DNA from: Shimia_B sp038525525
GTDB lineage: Bacteria; Pseudomonadota; Alphaproteobacteria; Rhodobacterales; Rhodobacteraceae
NCBI GenBank assembly: GCA_038525525.1
Contig: JBCBHO010000001.1
Coordinates: forward strand, 248,001-312,000
DNA: 64,000 bases
Direction: 5' to 3'
In this document: positions 35,442-43,353 of the stretch, piece by piece
How the letters are laid out: each line of letters starts with the position of its first letter
Numbering within the stretch: position 1 is the stretch's first letter
The notes under the pieces: model-generated
Databases searched by the model: none
Seen by the model: only the letters and a program-made list of their open reading frames with translations
What the model was told of the DNA's origin: nothing
Position numbers and translations under genes: made by a program

Positions 35442-36097
35442 ACGCGATTGAGCTGATGTCGTTTCAGGAAGTCGACGAGGAGCGCTCGCGCGCGGCTCCT
35501 GTGCCGCCGGTGGAGCCGCTCTGCCTCCGCCGCCTCTCCCCGACGGATCGCGGTGAGGACGGCGCGTTGATCGGCATTCGAGCCGTGGGGCGGCGGGCGC
35601 AGGCGCAGCGTCACGGACCGCGCCCGCCGCACCTGATCGGCATGCAACGCCACCGTCTCGGCCAGTCGCGCATTGCCCGAGGCCGCCACGAGCGCGGTGT
35701 GGAAGGCATCGTCCGCATCCGCCCAGGCCTCGAGGTCGCGCCGCGCGAGCGCATCCTCCATGGCCTCGATGGCCGTCTCCATGGGCAAGAGTTCCGAGCT
35801 CGAGAGCCGCCGCGCCGCCGCCCGCCCCGCCGCGGCAGCCTCGAGCACCGTGAGAACATCGTAGATCTCGTCCATGTCCTCGGGCGAGAGCCCCACCACG
35901 CGTGCGCCCCGGCGCGGACGGATCGTCACGAGCCCCTGCGCCTCGAGCTTGGTCAACGCTTCGCGTACGGGCGTGCGCGACATGCCGAGCTTGTCCGCGA
36001 GCTCCGCCTCGAGGTGATCGGATCCCGGCGCGAGCTCCCCCCGAAAGATCAGCTGTCGCAGCGCCTCCGCGGCGCGGGTGGCAGCGGTCTCGCTCAT
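35438..36097 (-). CDS. GntR-family regulator, FCD type
   Basis: 219 residues from the ATG at 36097, overlapping the end of the Gfo/Idh gene by 4 nt. Winged helix at about 5-68 (LRQLIFRGELAPGSDHLEAELADKLGMSRTPVREALTKLEAQGLV is the characteristic stretch) and a helical FCD ligand domain (about 80-205) whose metal residues may be the Asp/His in DADDAFHTALV and the His of ALHADQVR. FCD regulators sense small organic acids. It sits inside the operon it probably controls. Confidence 0.9.
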   Translation of the reverse strand: MSETAATRAAEALRQLIFRGELAPGSDHLEAELADKLGMSRTPVREALTKLEAQGLVTIRPRRGARVVGLSPEDMDEIYDVLTVLEAAAAGRAAARRLSSSELLPMETAIEAMEDALARRDLEAWADADDAFHTALVAASGNARLAETVALHADQVRRARSVTLRLRPPPHGSNADQRAVLTAIRRGEAAEAERLHRRHRSRARALLVDFLKRHQLNRV

Positions 36098-37083
36098 GTG
36101 GCCACCCAGCGTTTTTCTTCGTGGGAGAGGTAGATCGCCTCTTCCACTTCGCGCACGGCCACGTAGTCCCGCGCCTCGTTCTCGAAGTGCCCATGGCCCA
36201 GAAGCGCGGAGGCGACATGGGCCTGCAGCGCGTAGACGCAATCCCCCGCGAAGCCAGGCCAGCTGTTGGGCGGAAAGATGATCCGGGTCTCCCGCGTGCC
36301 AAAGTCCCGCTGGGACAGGGCACCGTCACCGCTGAGCGTGATTGTCCCTTCTGTGCCCTCCAGCAGCGCTTCGCCGAATGTCAGACGAGGATCGGGCGTA
36401 TCGTGGTCGAGGTGGCGGTCGCCATCGAAGACCCCGCGCACGCCGCCGTCAAAGCTGAAGAGCACGTGACCGGCATCCTCGCCCGTCACGGCGGGATTGA
36501 GGTGCCGCAGGTCGGCATAGACCCCCTCGATCGGACCGAGCAGGAAGCGAAACGTGTCGATCCAATGCACCGCGGTCTCCTGAATGAGCAGGCGCGGCAT
36601 CGTCTGGAAGTAGGGCTGACGGTCGAGATAGGCGCGGGGCCCCTGCCCGTCGCCGGTGCGAAACCGGAAACTGAGCTGGTGAATGTCGCCGAGGTCACCC
36701 ATGGCCTCTTTCATCCGGCGATACCACGGCTGAAAGCGGATATTCTCGTGCACGATCAGGGGGATCCCCGCAGCATCCGCCTCCTGTGCGAGCGCTGCGG
36801 CCTCGGATGCGGAGGTGGTGAAGGACTTCTGACAGATGATCGCCCGAGGCCCGGCGGCGATGGCCTCGCGCACGAGCGCGGCGTGCGACGGTGGCGGGGA
36901 CGCGATGTCGATGATGTCGGGCTTGGCGTCGAGGGCCGCGCCGAGGCTCGTGAAGTCGGCCTTCTTTGCCGGGTCCGCATCGACCACGCCCACGAGCTCC
37001 GTCTGCGGGTGCCGCCGCCACGCCTCGTGATGGAAGGCGGCGAAGTACCCCGCCCCAACGGTCACGACGCGCAGCATCGTCAC
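36094..37083 (-). CDS. Gfo/Idh/MocA-family oxidoreductase, atypical EKP motif
   Basis: 329 residues from a GTG at 37083 overlapping the dehydrogenase stop (GTGA) with GAGG at 7 bases; an ATG two codons later is the alternative. N-terminal VGAGYFAAFHHEAW nucleotide motif and VVDADPAKKADF. At the place of the usual EKP signature it reads CQKSFT, so only the lysine is kept. ETAVHWIDTFRFLLG holds the expected His. Acts on a sugar acid or similar by family; role in this hydroxyacid operon is not known. Confidence 0.85.
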   Translation of the reverse strand: MTMLRVVTVGAGYFAAFHHEAWRRHPQTELVGVVDADPAKKADFTSLGAALDAKPDIIDIASPPPSHAALVREAIAAGPRAIICQKSFTTSASEAAALAQEADAAGIPLIVHENIRFQPWYRRMKEAMGDLGDIHQLSFRFRTGDGQGPRAYLDRQPYFQTMPRLLIQETAVHWIDTFRFLLGPIEGVYADLRHLNPAVTGEDAGHVLFSFDGGVRGVFDGDRHLDHDTPDPRLTFGEALLEGTEGTITLSGDGALSQRDFGTRETRIIFPPNSWPGFAGDCVYALQAHVASALLGHGHFENEARDYVAVREVEEAIYLSHEEKRWVAT

Positions 37084-38153
37084 AGCGCGGCCTCGACCGC
37101 GGCGAAGACATCCGCCGTACCTGCCGTGCCACCAAGGTCACCGGTGAGGACGCGGCCTTCGGCGATGACTTTGTCCACCGCGCGCTCGAGACGCTCCGCA
37201 TCGGCAAGAGGGGCTGTTGCGCCATGGGTCTCGCCGAGCCAACGGAGCATCATGGCCGCCGAGAGGATCATCGCCATGGGATTGGCGAGGCCCTTGCCCG
37301 CGATGTCGGGCGCGGTGCCGTGGCAGGGCTGGAAGACGGCGTGCGTGTCCCCGATATCGGCGGAGGGGGCGAGACCCAGCCCGCCCATGAGGCCCGCGCC
37401 GAGATCGCTCAGAATATCGCCGAACATGTTCTCGGTCACCATGACGTCGAACCGGTGCGGCTGGTCAACCATCCAGAGCGCCACGGCATCGACATAGCCG
37501 TGATCGGCCGCGATGTCGGGGTAGCCCTCGGCCACGCCGTCAAAGATCTCTCGAAACCAGGCGAAGGCGCGGAAAACATTGGCCTTGTCCACGCACATCA
37601 CCCGCCCGGGCCCATTCCCGGCGGCCTTTCGCGCGCGCGCGAGCTCGAAGGCGAAGCGGGACACCCGCTCGCTCGTCCGGCGCGTGAGGCGAAGGGTTTC
37701 CTCGGCGTAGTCGTCCGTGACGCGGCCCGTGCCCTTGGTGTGAAAGAGCCCCTCCGTGCTCTCGCGGACAAGGACAAAATCCAGCGCCTCGGTGGCGGCG
37801 ACCTTCAGGGGGCTCGGCTGCCCCGGGACGATGCGGACCGGGCGCACCCCGGCATAGAGATCGAGTGCGATGCGGAGATCGATCTGGGGGACGATCTCCG
37901 TCCCGTCCGGGTAGCGGATGTGGGGAAGCCCCATGGCGGAGAGAAGGATCGCGTCAGCGTCCCGCGCCTGGGAAAGCGAGGCTTCGGGCAGCGCTTTCCC
38001 CGTATCCGCATAGCACTGCGCCCCGGCCGGCAGCGTGACGGTGTCGAGGGCATAGTCGGATGCGAGGGTGTCTAGGAGGGCCAGCGTGGGCGCTGTGATC
38101 TCCGGCCCGATGCCGTCACCCTCGAAGACGGCGATCCTGAAAGTCTGCGCCAA
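37080..38153 (-). CDS. Isopropylmalate/isocitrate-type beta-decarboxylating dehydrogenase (tartrate dehydrogenase-like)
   Basis: 357 residues from a TTG at 38153 with GAGGG upstream. Family motifs: FEGDGIGPEITAPT, RESTEGLFHTKG, VDKANVFRAF (catalytic Lys), VTENMFGDILSDLGAGLMGGLGLAPSA, and the nucleotide loop HGTAPDIAGKGLANP. It is shorter in the substrate loop than LeuB and has no leuCD beside it; with glycerate 2-kinase downstream, oxidative decarboxylation of tartrate or a related 2-hydroxydiacid is the best guess. First gene of a four-gene overlapping operon. Confidence 0.87.
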   Translation of the reverse strand: MAQTFRIAVFEGDGIGPEITAPTLALLDTLASDYALDTVTLPAGAQCYADTGKALPEASLSQARDADAILLSAMGLPHIRYPDGTEIVPQIDLRIALDLYAGVRPVRIVPGQPSPLKVAATEALDFVLVRESTEGLFHTKGTGRVTDDYAEETLRLTRRTSERVSRFAFELARARKAAGNGPGRVMCVDKANVFRAFAWFREIFDGVAEGYPDIAADHGYVDAVALWMVDQPHRFDVMVTENMFGDILSDLGAGLMGGLGLAPSADIGDTHAVFQPCHGTAPDIAGKGLANPMAMILSAAMMLRWLGETHGATAPLADAERLERAVDKVIAEGRVLTGDLGGTAGTADVFAAVEAAL

Positions 38154-38180
38154 TGGCCTGCCCTCGTTGACGGTGAAATT

Positions 38181-38190
38181 ACGTATACGT
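38181..38190. promoter_or_regulatory. Palindrome with GTATAC core, candidate FCD-GntR operator
   Basis: ACGTATACGT is a perfect palindrome 27 bp before the dehydrogenase start and 38 bp before the divergent ABM gene. Operators of FCD-type GntR regulators commonly carry a GTATAC core, and such a regulator is encoded in the operon. Confidence 0.5.
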
Positions 38191-38228
38191 TATGAGATAC
38201 AAGAAAGCGGGACAAGGCGGAGCGCGAT

Positions 38229-38519
38229 ATGTTTGCAGTGGTGGTCACCTTGAAAATCGCGCCTGGCAAGATGCCGGATTTCCTAACATCCATCCGCCCG
38301 AACGCGGCCGCCTCCCTGCGCGATGAGCCGGGCTGTCATCGCTTTGACGTGTGCCATGATGATGCCCGGCCCAATGAAGTGTTTCTCTACGAACTTTACG
38401 ATGATGCCGCGGCTTTCGACGCGCATCTCGCGACCGAGCATTTCAAGATTTTCGACGCCGAGACGGCACCGATGATCGTCGGCAAGGACATTCGTACCTA
38501 TGAGCAGGTCTTCCCGTGA
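38229..38519 (+). CDS. ABM-domain protein (putative quinol monooxygenase)
   Basis: 96 residues, a single antibiotic-biosynthesis-monooxygenase domain: MFAVVVTLKIAPGKMPDFL, ASLRDEPGCHRFDVCHDDARPNEVFLYELYDDAAAFDAHLATEHF is the recognisable core. Members are dimeric, cofactor-free oxygenases or haem/quinone-handling proteins (YgiN type). Its stop overlaps the GTG of the next gene, so it is coupled to the lactonase-like enzyme. Confidence 0.88.
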   Translation: MFAVVVTLKIAPGKMPDFLTSIRPNAAASLRDEPGCHRFDVCHDDARPNEVFLYELYDDAAAFDAHLATEHFKIFDAETAPMIVGKDIRTYEQVFP

Positions 38520-39304
38520 GCTGGCGCGTCCACGCGGTCAAATATGCGGAACGCAACGCGCGCACGCGGGCCGACAGCTTCCTCTTCGATGACAATCACG
38601 ACGCGCCCCATGCCATGGATTATTTCCTCTGGGTGCTTGAGAAGAATGGTCGCCACATCCTCGTAGATACAGGCTATGACGCCGCCGAGGGGGCGGCACG
38701 CGGCCGACCGATCTCGACCGATCCGAGGGAGGCCCTGAAACCGCTGGGCCTCGCGGCGGAGGCCGTGGACGAGGTCATCGTCACGCATCTCCACTACGAT
38801 CATGCCGGCGGCCTGCACCTCTTTCCGAATGCCACCCTTCACCTCCAGACCGCGGAGATGGCCTTCGCCACCGGGCCTTGCATGTGCCACGACACGCTGC
38901 GGGCGCCCTTCACGGCCGACCACGTCTGCGAGGCTGTGAAGCGGGTCTATTCCGGGCGGGTCATCTTTCACGACGGAGACGCCGAGATCGCCGAGGGCGT
39001 CACTGTCCATCGGATCGGAGGGCATTCGCGGGGCCTTCAGGCGGTGCGCGTGTTGACCGAGGCCGGATGGCTCTGCCTCGCCTCCGATGCCGCCCACTAC
39101 TACGAAAATGCGTTTGATCGCAGGCCCTTCCCCATCGTCATTGATGTCGAGGACATGCTCGAAGGCTTCGAGACGCTCCACCGCCTGGCCTCCAGGCCGG
39201 GCCTGATCGTACCGGGCCATGACCCGCTCGTGCGCGCGAATTTCCCGGAGGTCGCGCCGGGGATCCACCGCCTCGATCGCGGGCCCGATGCCGAGCCGGG
39301 GTAA
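38516..39304 (+). CDS. Metallo-beta-lactamase-fold hydrolase, AHL-lactonase-like
   Basis: 262 residues from a GTG overlapping the ABM stop. All dinuclear zinc ligands expected of N-acyl-homoserine lactonases are present: H91-x-H93-x-D95-H96 (THLHYDHAGG), H170 (IGGHSRG), D191 (LASDAAHYY) and H235 (VPGHDPLV). Size matches AttM/AiiA-type enzymes, which open the lactone ring of acyl-homoserine lactone signals. Other lactones or esters are possible substrates. No signal peptide. Confidence 0.85.
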   Translation: MSWRVHAVKYAERNARTRADSFLFDDNHDAPHAMDYFLWVLEKNGRHILVDTGYDAAEGAARGRPISTDPREALKPLGLAAEAVDEVIVTHLHYDHAGGLHLFPNATLHLQTAEMAFATGPCMCHDTLRAPFTADHVCEAVKRVYSGRVIFHDGDAEIAEGVTVHRIGGHSRGLQAVRVLTEAGWLCLASDAAHYYENAFDRRPFPIVIDVEDMLEGFETLHRLASRPGLIVPGHDPLVRANFPEVAPGIHRLDRGPDAEPG

Positions 39305-39356
39305 ACCGCCGCGCCAAGCGCTTTCCTTTCGTTTTCAAACACGGCAACCTCCGCGC

Positions 39357-40028
39357 ATGACCCACCGGCGCTACGCCCTCTACTACACCTGCCCCGAGGG
39401 GCCGCTCGCGGACATGGCGGCGGCGTGGCTTGGCTGGGACGCCGCAAACCTTGAAGAGAAACCGCACCCGGAGCTGGGTCTTAACGCGGCCGAGATCACC
39501 GAGCGCCCGCGCAAGTACGGCTTCCACGCGACGCTGAAGGCCCCGTTTCGGACGGCTGATGGCGTATCCGCAGGGTTGCTCTCAGGGGCGCTGAGGGAGT
39601 TCGCGCAAGGGCAGACGCCCGTCACGCTCGATGGACTGCGGGTTGCCACCCTCGGCAGTTTTATCGCGCTTGTCCCGGCAGTGCGTTCGGACGAGTTGGA
39701 CGATCTCGCCGCGTCCTGCGTCACGCAATTCGATGGCTTTCGCGCGCCCCTCACAGCCGATGAACTCACCCGACGGAAGCGTACGCGCCTCACGGCCTCG
39801 CAAGAGGCGCTTCTCGACAGTTGGGGCTACCCGTACGTGCTCGAGGAATTCCGCTTTCACATGACGCTGACCGGCCCGTTGCCAGAGCCCGAGCCGGTGG
39901 CCACAATCCTCAGGGCCCATTTTGCAGCTGTTCTCCCAAGCCCCTTTGTCATCGATGCCGTGAGCATATGCGGCGAGCGCGAAGACGGGCGTTTCGAAGT
40001 CATCGAACGGGTGCCACTGAAGGGCTAG
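39357..40028 (+). CDS. DUF1045 protein (2H phosphoesterase superfamily)
   Basis: 223 residues from the ATG at 39357. The paired HxT motifs of 2H enzymes are seen at H57-A-T59 (KYGFHATLKAPF) and H168-M-T170 (FRFHMTLTGPL). In other bacteria DUF1045 genes lie with phosphonate (phn) genes, but none are found here. Starts with RYALYYTCPEGPLADMAAAWLGWD, a family hallmark. Likely acts on a cyclic phosphate or 2',5'-linked nucleotide. Confidence 0.88.
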   Translation: MTHRRYALYYTCPEGPLADMAAAWLGWDAANLEEKPHPELGLNAAEITERPRKYGFHATLKAPFRTADGVSAGLLSGALREFAQGQTPVTLDGLRVATLGSFIALVPAVRSDELDDLAASCVTQFDGFRAPLTADELTRRKRTRLTASQEALLDSWGYPYVLEEFRFHMTLTGPLPEPEPVATILRAHFAAVLPSPFVIDAVSICGEREDGRFEVIERVPLKG

Positions 40029-40095
40029 ACCGCCCAGATTTGGCCACAATTCTGCGCGAGCGTGCCGTCAATCAAGAAAGAAGGCACGCGCAGTC

Positions 40096-40533
40096 ATGAA
40101 AGCCACCTTTGCCCTGGTTGCCGCCCTCGCGGCGAGCCCCGCCGCCGCGGATCCTGATGCTGTTTCCGTGCTTCTCGGCGCACATCATCTCGGTGCGGAC
40201 GGATTCGAGGAGTTTGTTCCCGGCGTCTTCCTGACATGGCGCGGGACGGTGGATGTCAGCGTCGGTGCCTATCGAAATTCCTATGCCGAACCGTCGGTAT
40301 CATTGACCGGCGCGGTCGATCTTTACGAGTGGCAGAGCGGCGCGGCACAAGTTTTTGGCGGCCTCGCCTACTACGAGAATGCCGACACCATCACGGATTT
40401 CCGCGCGGGCGATTTCGTCCCGCTCCTCGGATTGCAGCTCAGGCAGGGACCGGTCTTCTCACAGATCATTCCGCTGGACGGCAGCCCCGTGGACGGGATC
40501 ATCACCGTGGGCCTGACCTTCCCGCTCGACTAG
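40096..40533 (+). CDS. Secreted protein of unknown function
   Basis: 145 residues. Signal peptide MKATFALVAALAASPAAA, then a segment of alternating polar/hydrophobic strands (VDVSVGAYRNSYAEPSVSLTGAVDL, AQVFGGLAYYEN, IITVGLTFPLD) ending in an aromatic-free Phe-Pro-Leu-Asp, suggestive of a small beta-barrel or beta-sandwich in the envelope. I do not recognise a family. Its stop overlaps the stop of the convergent ABC ATPase by 4 nt. Confidence 0.7.
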   Translation: MKATFALVAALAASPAAADPDAVSVLLGAHHLGADGFEEFVPGVFLTWRGTVDVSVGAYRNSYAEPSVSLTGAVDLYEWQSGAAQVFGGLAYYENADTITDFRAGDFVPLLGLQLRQGPVFSQIIPLDGSPVDGIITVGLTFPLD

Positions 40534-42245
40534 GCGCGAAGCCCGGCGATCTCCTCTTCCGAGAGCTGATCGAGCCGCGGCATGAGCTCGAGCAGCTCCC
40601 GGGTATAGTCGGATTTCGGACTCTCGAAGAGCGCGCTTGTTTCCTGAAGCTCCACCAGCTTGCCCTGACGCATCACGCCCACACGGTCGCACATCTGGCG
40701 AACCACCGGCAGATCATGGGAGATGAAGAGCATCGTTAGGCCAAGATGCTCCTGCAAGTCCTTGAGGATATTGAGAATTTGGGCTTGAATGGAAACGTCG
40801 AGCGCAGACGTCGGTTCGTCACAGATGAGAAAGCGCGGCTGTGTGGCGAGCGCCCGCGCGATTGAGATGCGCTGCCTTTGACCGCCAGAGAACTCGTGCG
40901 GGTATTTGCGATGGGCATCCGAGGCGAGGCCCACGCGGTCCAGCAGCTCGCGCACGCGCGGGCCGACCTCCCCGCTCGCCAAGAGCTTGTGATGAATGAG
41001 CGGCTCGGCCACGATATCGCCCACCGACATGCGCGGATTGAGCGACGAGAATGGGTCTTGGAAGATCATCTGGATCTGGCGCCGGTAGCGCGCGATGCCC
41101 GCGGCATCGAGGCCCGTCATCTCCTCTCCGTCGAAGATCACCTTGCCATCGTCCACCGGGTAGAGCGTGGCGATCATCCGCGCGACGGTCGACTTGCCGG
41201 AGCCGGACTCGCCCACGAGGCCGAAGACTTCGCCGTCCTTGATGTCAAAACTCACCGCGTCCACCGCGGTGAAATACTCGCGCCGGGACGGGATGAGGGA
41301 GCCCTTGGACAGGAACCGTTTGGTGAGGCCCTCGACCTGGAGCAGGGTGCCTGATTTCGAGGCCGTGGAGCGGCCCCAATTGCGCGCGAGGTCCTCGATC
41401 TTGAAGGTTGTCTCGCGCCCGCCATAGCTCACCTGTGGGAAGCGGTGGAGCTTGACCTGCGGGCGCGGCACGGCGGCGATGAGGCTCTTCGTGTAGTCAT
41501 GGCTTGGCGCGCCGAGGATCTGGGCCGTGGTGCCCTGCTCAACCACCTTGCCCGCATACATCACCGTGACCTCGTCGGTCGTGTCGGCGATGACGCCCAT
41601 GTCGTGGGTGACGAGGATGACCCCCACCTGCCGCTCGCGCGCAAGCTCCTTGATAAGGTCCAGCACCTGCGCCTGGATGCTGACATCGAGCGCGGTGGTG
41701 GGCTCATCGGCCACGATCACTGAGGGCTCCGAGCAGAGCGCGAGCGCGATGACCACGCGCTGGCGCATGCCGCCGGAGAACTGGTGGGGATACTGATCGA
41801 AACGCTCGGCAGGGTTCGGGATGCGCACGCGATCCAGAAGCTCGATCGCGCGCGTCTTCGCGTCAGACGCCGAGAGCCCGAGATGGAGCTGGATCGTCTC
41901 CACGAGCTGCTGACCCACCGTGAAGAGCGGATTGAGGGAGGTGAGCGGGTCCTGGAAGATCATCGCGATCTCCTTGCCCCGGATGCGCCGCTTCTCCTCG
42001 GCGTCGAGCCCGTCGATCCGCCGCCCGTTGAGCCAGACTTCGCCCTCGGCGATGCGCGCGGGCGGGTCGAGGAGGCCGATGACGGCGTTGCCGGTCATGG
42101 ATTTACCCGCGCCCGACTCGCCCACAACGCCCCGGATCTCGCCGGGGCGGATGTCGTAGGAGACGTTCTGGACCGGCTGAAACAGGCCGCGCCGCGTCGG
42201 GATGTCGACGGTGACGTTGCGAATGGAGAGGACGGGCTCGGTCAT
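40530..42245 (-). CDS. Fused double-domain ABC ATPase of a peptide/solute importer (DppD-DppF-like)
   Basis: 571 residues from the ATG at 42245 (AAAGAGAGAA upstream); the frame is open five codons more. Two full nucleotide-binding domains: domain 1 with GESGAGKSM, FSGGMRQRV and SVIVADEPTTALD; domain 2 from about residue 295 with GESGSGKST, FSGGQRQRIS and LICDEPTSALDVS. Each has the oligopeptide-type C-terminal Cys-poor extension. Such fusions power one importer. It is the last gene of the operon and is separated from the permease by a 200-bp gap with a large inverted repeat. Confidence 0.93.
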   Translation of the reverse strand: MTEPVLSIRNVTVDIPTRRGLFQPVQNVSYDIRPGEIRGVVGESGAGKSMTGNAVIGLLDPPARIAEGEVWLNGRRIDGLDAEEKRRIRGKEIAMIFQDPLTSLNPLFTVGQQLVETIQLHLGLSASDAKTRAIELLDRVRIPNPAERFDQYPHQFSGGMRQRVVIALALCSEPSVIVADEPTTALDVSIQAQVLDLIKELARERQVGVILVTHDMGVIADTTDEVTVMYAGKVVEQGTTAQILGAPSHDYTKSLIAAVPRPQVKLHRFPQVSYGGRETTFKIEDLARNWGRSTASKSGTLLQVEGLTKRFLSKGSLIPSRREYFTAVDAVSFDIKDGEVFGLVGESGSGKSTVARMIATLYPVDDGKVIFDGEEMTGLDAAGIARYRRQIQMIFQDPFSSLNPRMSVGDIVAEPLIHHKLLASGEVGPRVRELLDRVGLASDAHRKYPHEFSGGQRQRISIARALATQPRFLICDEPTSALDVSIQAQILNILKDLQEHLGLTMLFISHDLPVVRQMCDRVGVMRQGKLVELQETSALFESPKSDYTRELLELMPRLDQLSEEEIAGLRA

Positions 42246-42283
42246 GTTTCTCTCTTTCAAAGCGCGTAGGTATCAGCGCTCTG

Positions 42284-42427
42284 GCGCGCAGGCGCCATGC
42301 CCGACCTCCCCCCCGGGAGGGCATACGCCGATGTCGCACCACGAACGGTTGCCCGACTGGCGGAAAGAAGTGCGCATCCATCGTCCAAAGCGATGCCCAC
42401 CCGAAGTCGGGCATGGCGCCTGCGCGC
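42284..42427. repeat. 144-bp element bounded by perfect 22-bp inverted repeats, with two internal hairpins
   Basis: Arms at 42284-42305 and 42406-42427 are perfectly complementary over 22 bp with 100 bp between. Inside each arm sits a smaller hairpin start: one spans 42297-42324 (ATGCCC...GGGCAT with an inner CCTCCC/GGGAGG), the other 42393-42414 (ATGCCC...GGGCAT). The long stem and the two short ones use the same bases, so they exclude each other in RNA. It fills the gap between the DppC-like and ATPase genes. No target duplication is seen at its ends. It could be a paired REP-like element, a MITE, or an mRNA switch controlling ATPase expression. Confidence 0.7.
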
Positions 42428-42447
42428 TTGCGAGTGCAGTGCTTGGG

Positions 42448-43353
42448 TCATCTGAGCCTCGGGTTAAGCGCGTCGCGGAGCCAGTCGCCCAAAAGGTTCA
42501 CGGCGAGCGCAAGCATGAGGAGCGTCATGGCGGGAAAGAAGAGGATCCACCACTCGCCCGAAAAGAGGAAGCCCTGCCCGATGCGGATGAGCGTGCCGAG
42601 CGAAGGCTGCGTAGGCGGCGCGCCGACGCCGAGGAAGCTCAGCGTCGCCTCCGCGATGATCGCGAGCGCGAGCGAGATCGTGGCGATGACGAGGACGGGA
42701 GAGAGCACATTGGGCATGATGTGGCGGACCATGATCGTCATGGGCCCACGCCCGATGAGCTGGGCTGCGGCGACGTAATCCTTCGACTTCTCCACCAGCG
42801 TGGCACCCCGCACGACGCGCGCGAACTGCACCCAGTCGGAGAGGCCGATGGCGAGGATGAGCACCCAGATCGCCATCTGATCGCGATACTCCACGGGCGT
42901 GATGCCCTTGGCGATGCCGAAGATCAGCATGGCCACGAGGATCGACGGGAAGGTGAGCTGCACGTCCGCCGTGCGCATGATGATCGTCTCGGTCCAGCCG
43001 CCGACATATCCTGAGAGGAGACCGAGGAAGATGCCGAGCGTCATCGCAAAGAGGACGGCCGCCACCCCCACGAAGAGCGAAATGCGCATGCCGTAGAGGA
43101 TCGTGGAGAAGACGTCGCGGCCCTGGTCATCCGTGCCCATAAGGAAGCTGTCGCCGGTGAACGCATTGGGCGCCATGGGCGCGGTGAAGCCGTTCATGAG
43201 ATCGAGGCTCGCCGGATCGAACGGGTTCGTGGGCGCGATGAGCGGCGCGAGCACCGCCGACAGGACAAGAAGCACGGTCACGATGAACGACACCACGGCC
43301 ACGGGCGAGGTGCGAAACGCGTAGAAGAGATCGGACTCGAGGAACCGCGTCAT
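42448..43353 (-). CDS. ABC transporter permease (DppC-like)
   Basis: 301 residues from the ATG at 43353, overlapping the DppB-like stop by 4 nt (the frame is open upstream inside that gene). Six helices, with the OppC N-terminal TPVAVVSFIV-like first helix, GTDDQGRDVFSTILYGMRISL, and the cytoplasmic EAA loop EKSKDYVAAAQLIGRGPMTIMVRHIMPNVLSPVLV. Inner-membrane half of a peptide, opine or nickel-type importer. Confidence 0.93.
   Translation of the reverse strand: MTRFLESDLFYAFRTSPVAVVSFIVTVLLVLSAVLAPLIAPTNPFDPASLDLMNGFTAPMAPNAFTGDSFLMGTDDQGRDVFSTILYGMRISLFVGVAAVLFAMTLGIFLGLLSGYVGGWTETIIMRTADVQLTFPSILVAMLIFGIAKGITPVEYRDQMAIWVLILAIGLSDWVQFARVVRGATLVEKSKDYVAAAQLIGRGPMTIMVRHIMPNVLSPVLVIATISLALAIIAEATLSFLGVGAPPTQPSLGTLIRIGQGFLFSGEWWILFFPAMTLLMLALAVNLLGDWLRDALNPRLR

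Noticed and set aside
35442..36329. Upstream extension of the glycerate kinase frame
   Set aside because: Lies in another frame of the FCD-GntR gene; the ATG at 35441 forms a standard 4-nt overlap.
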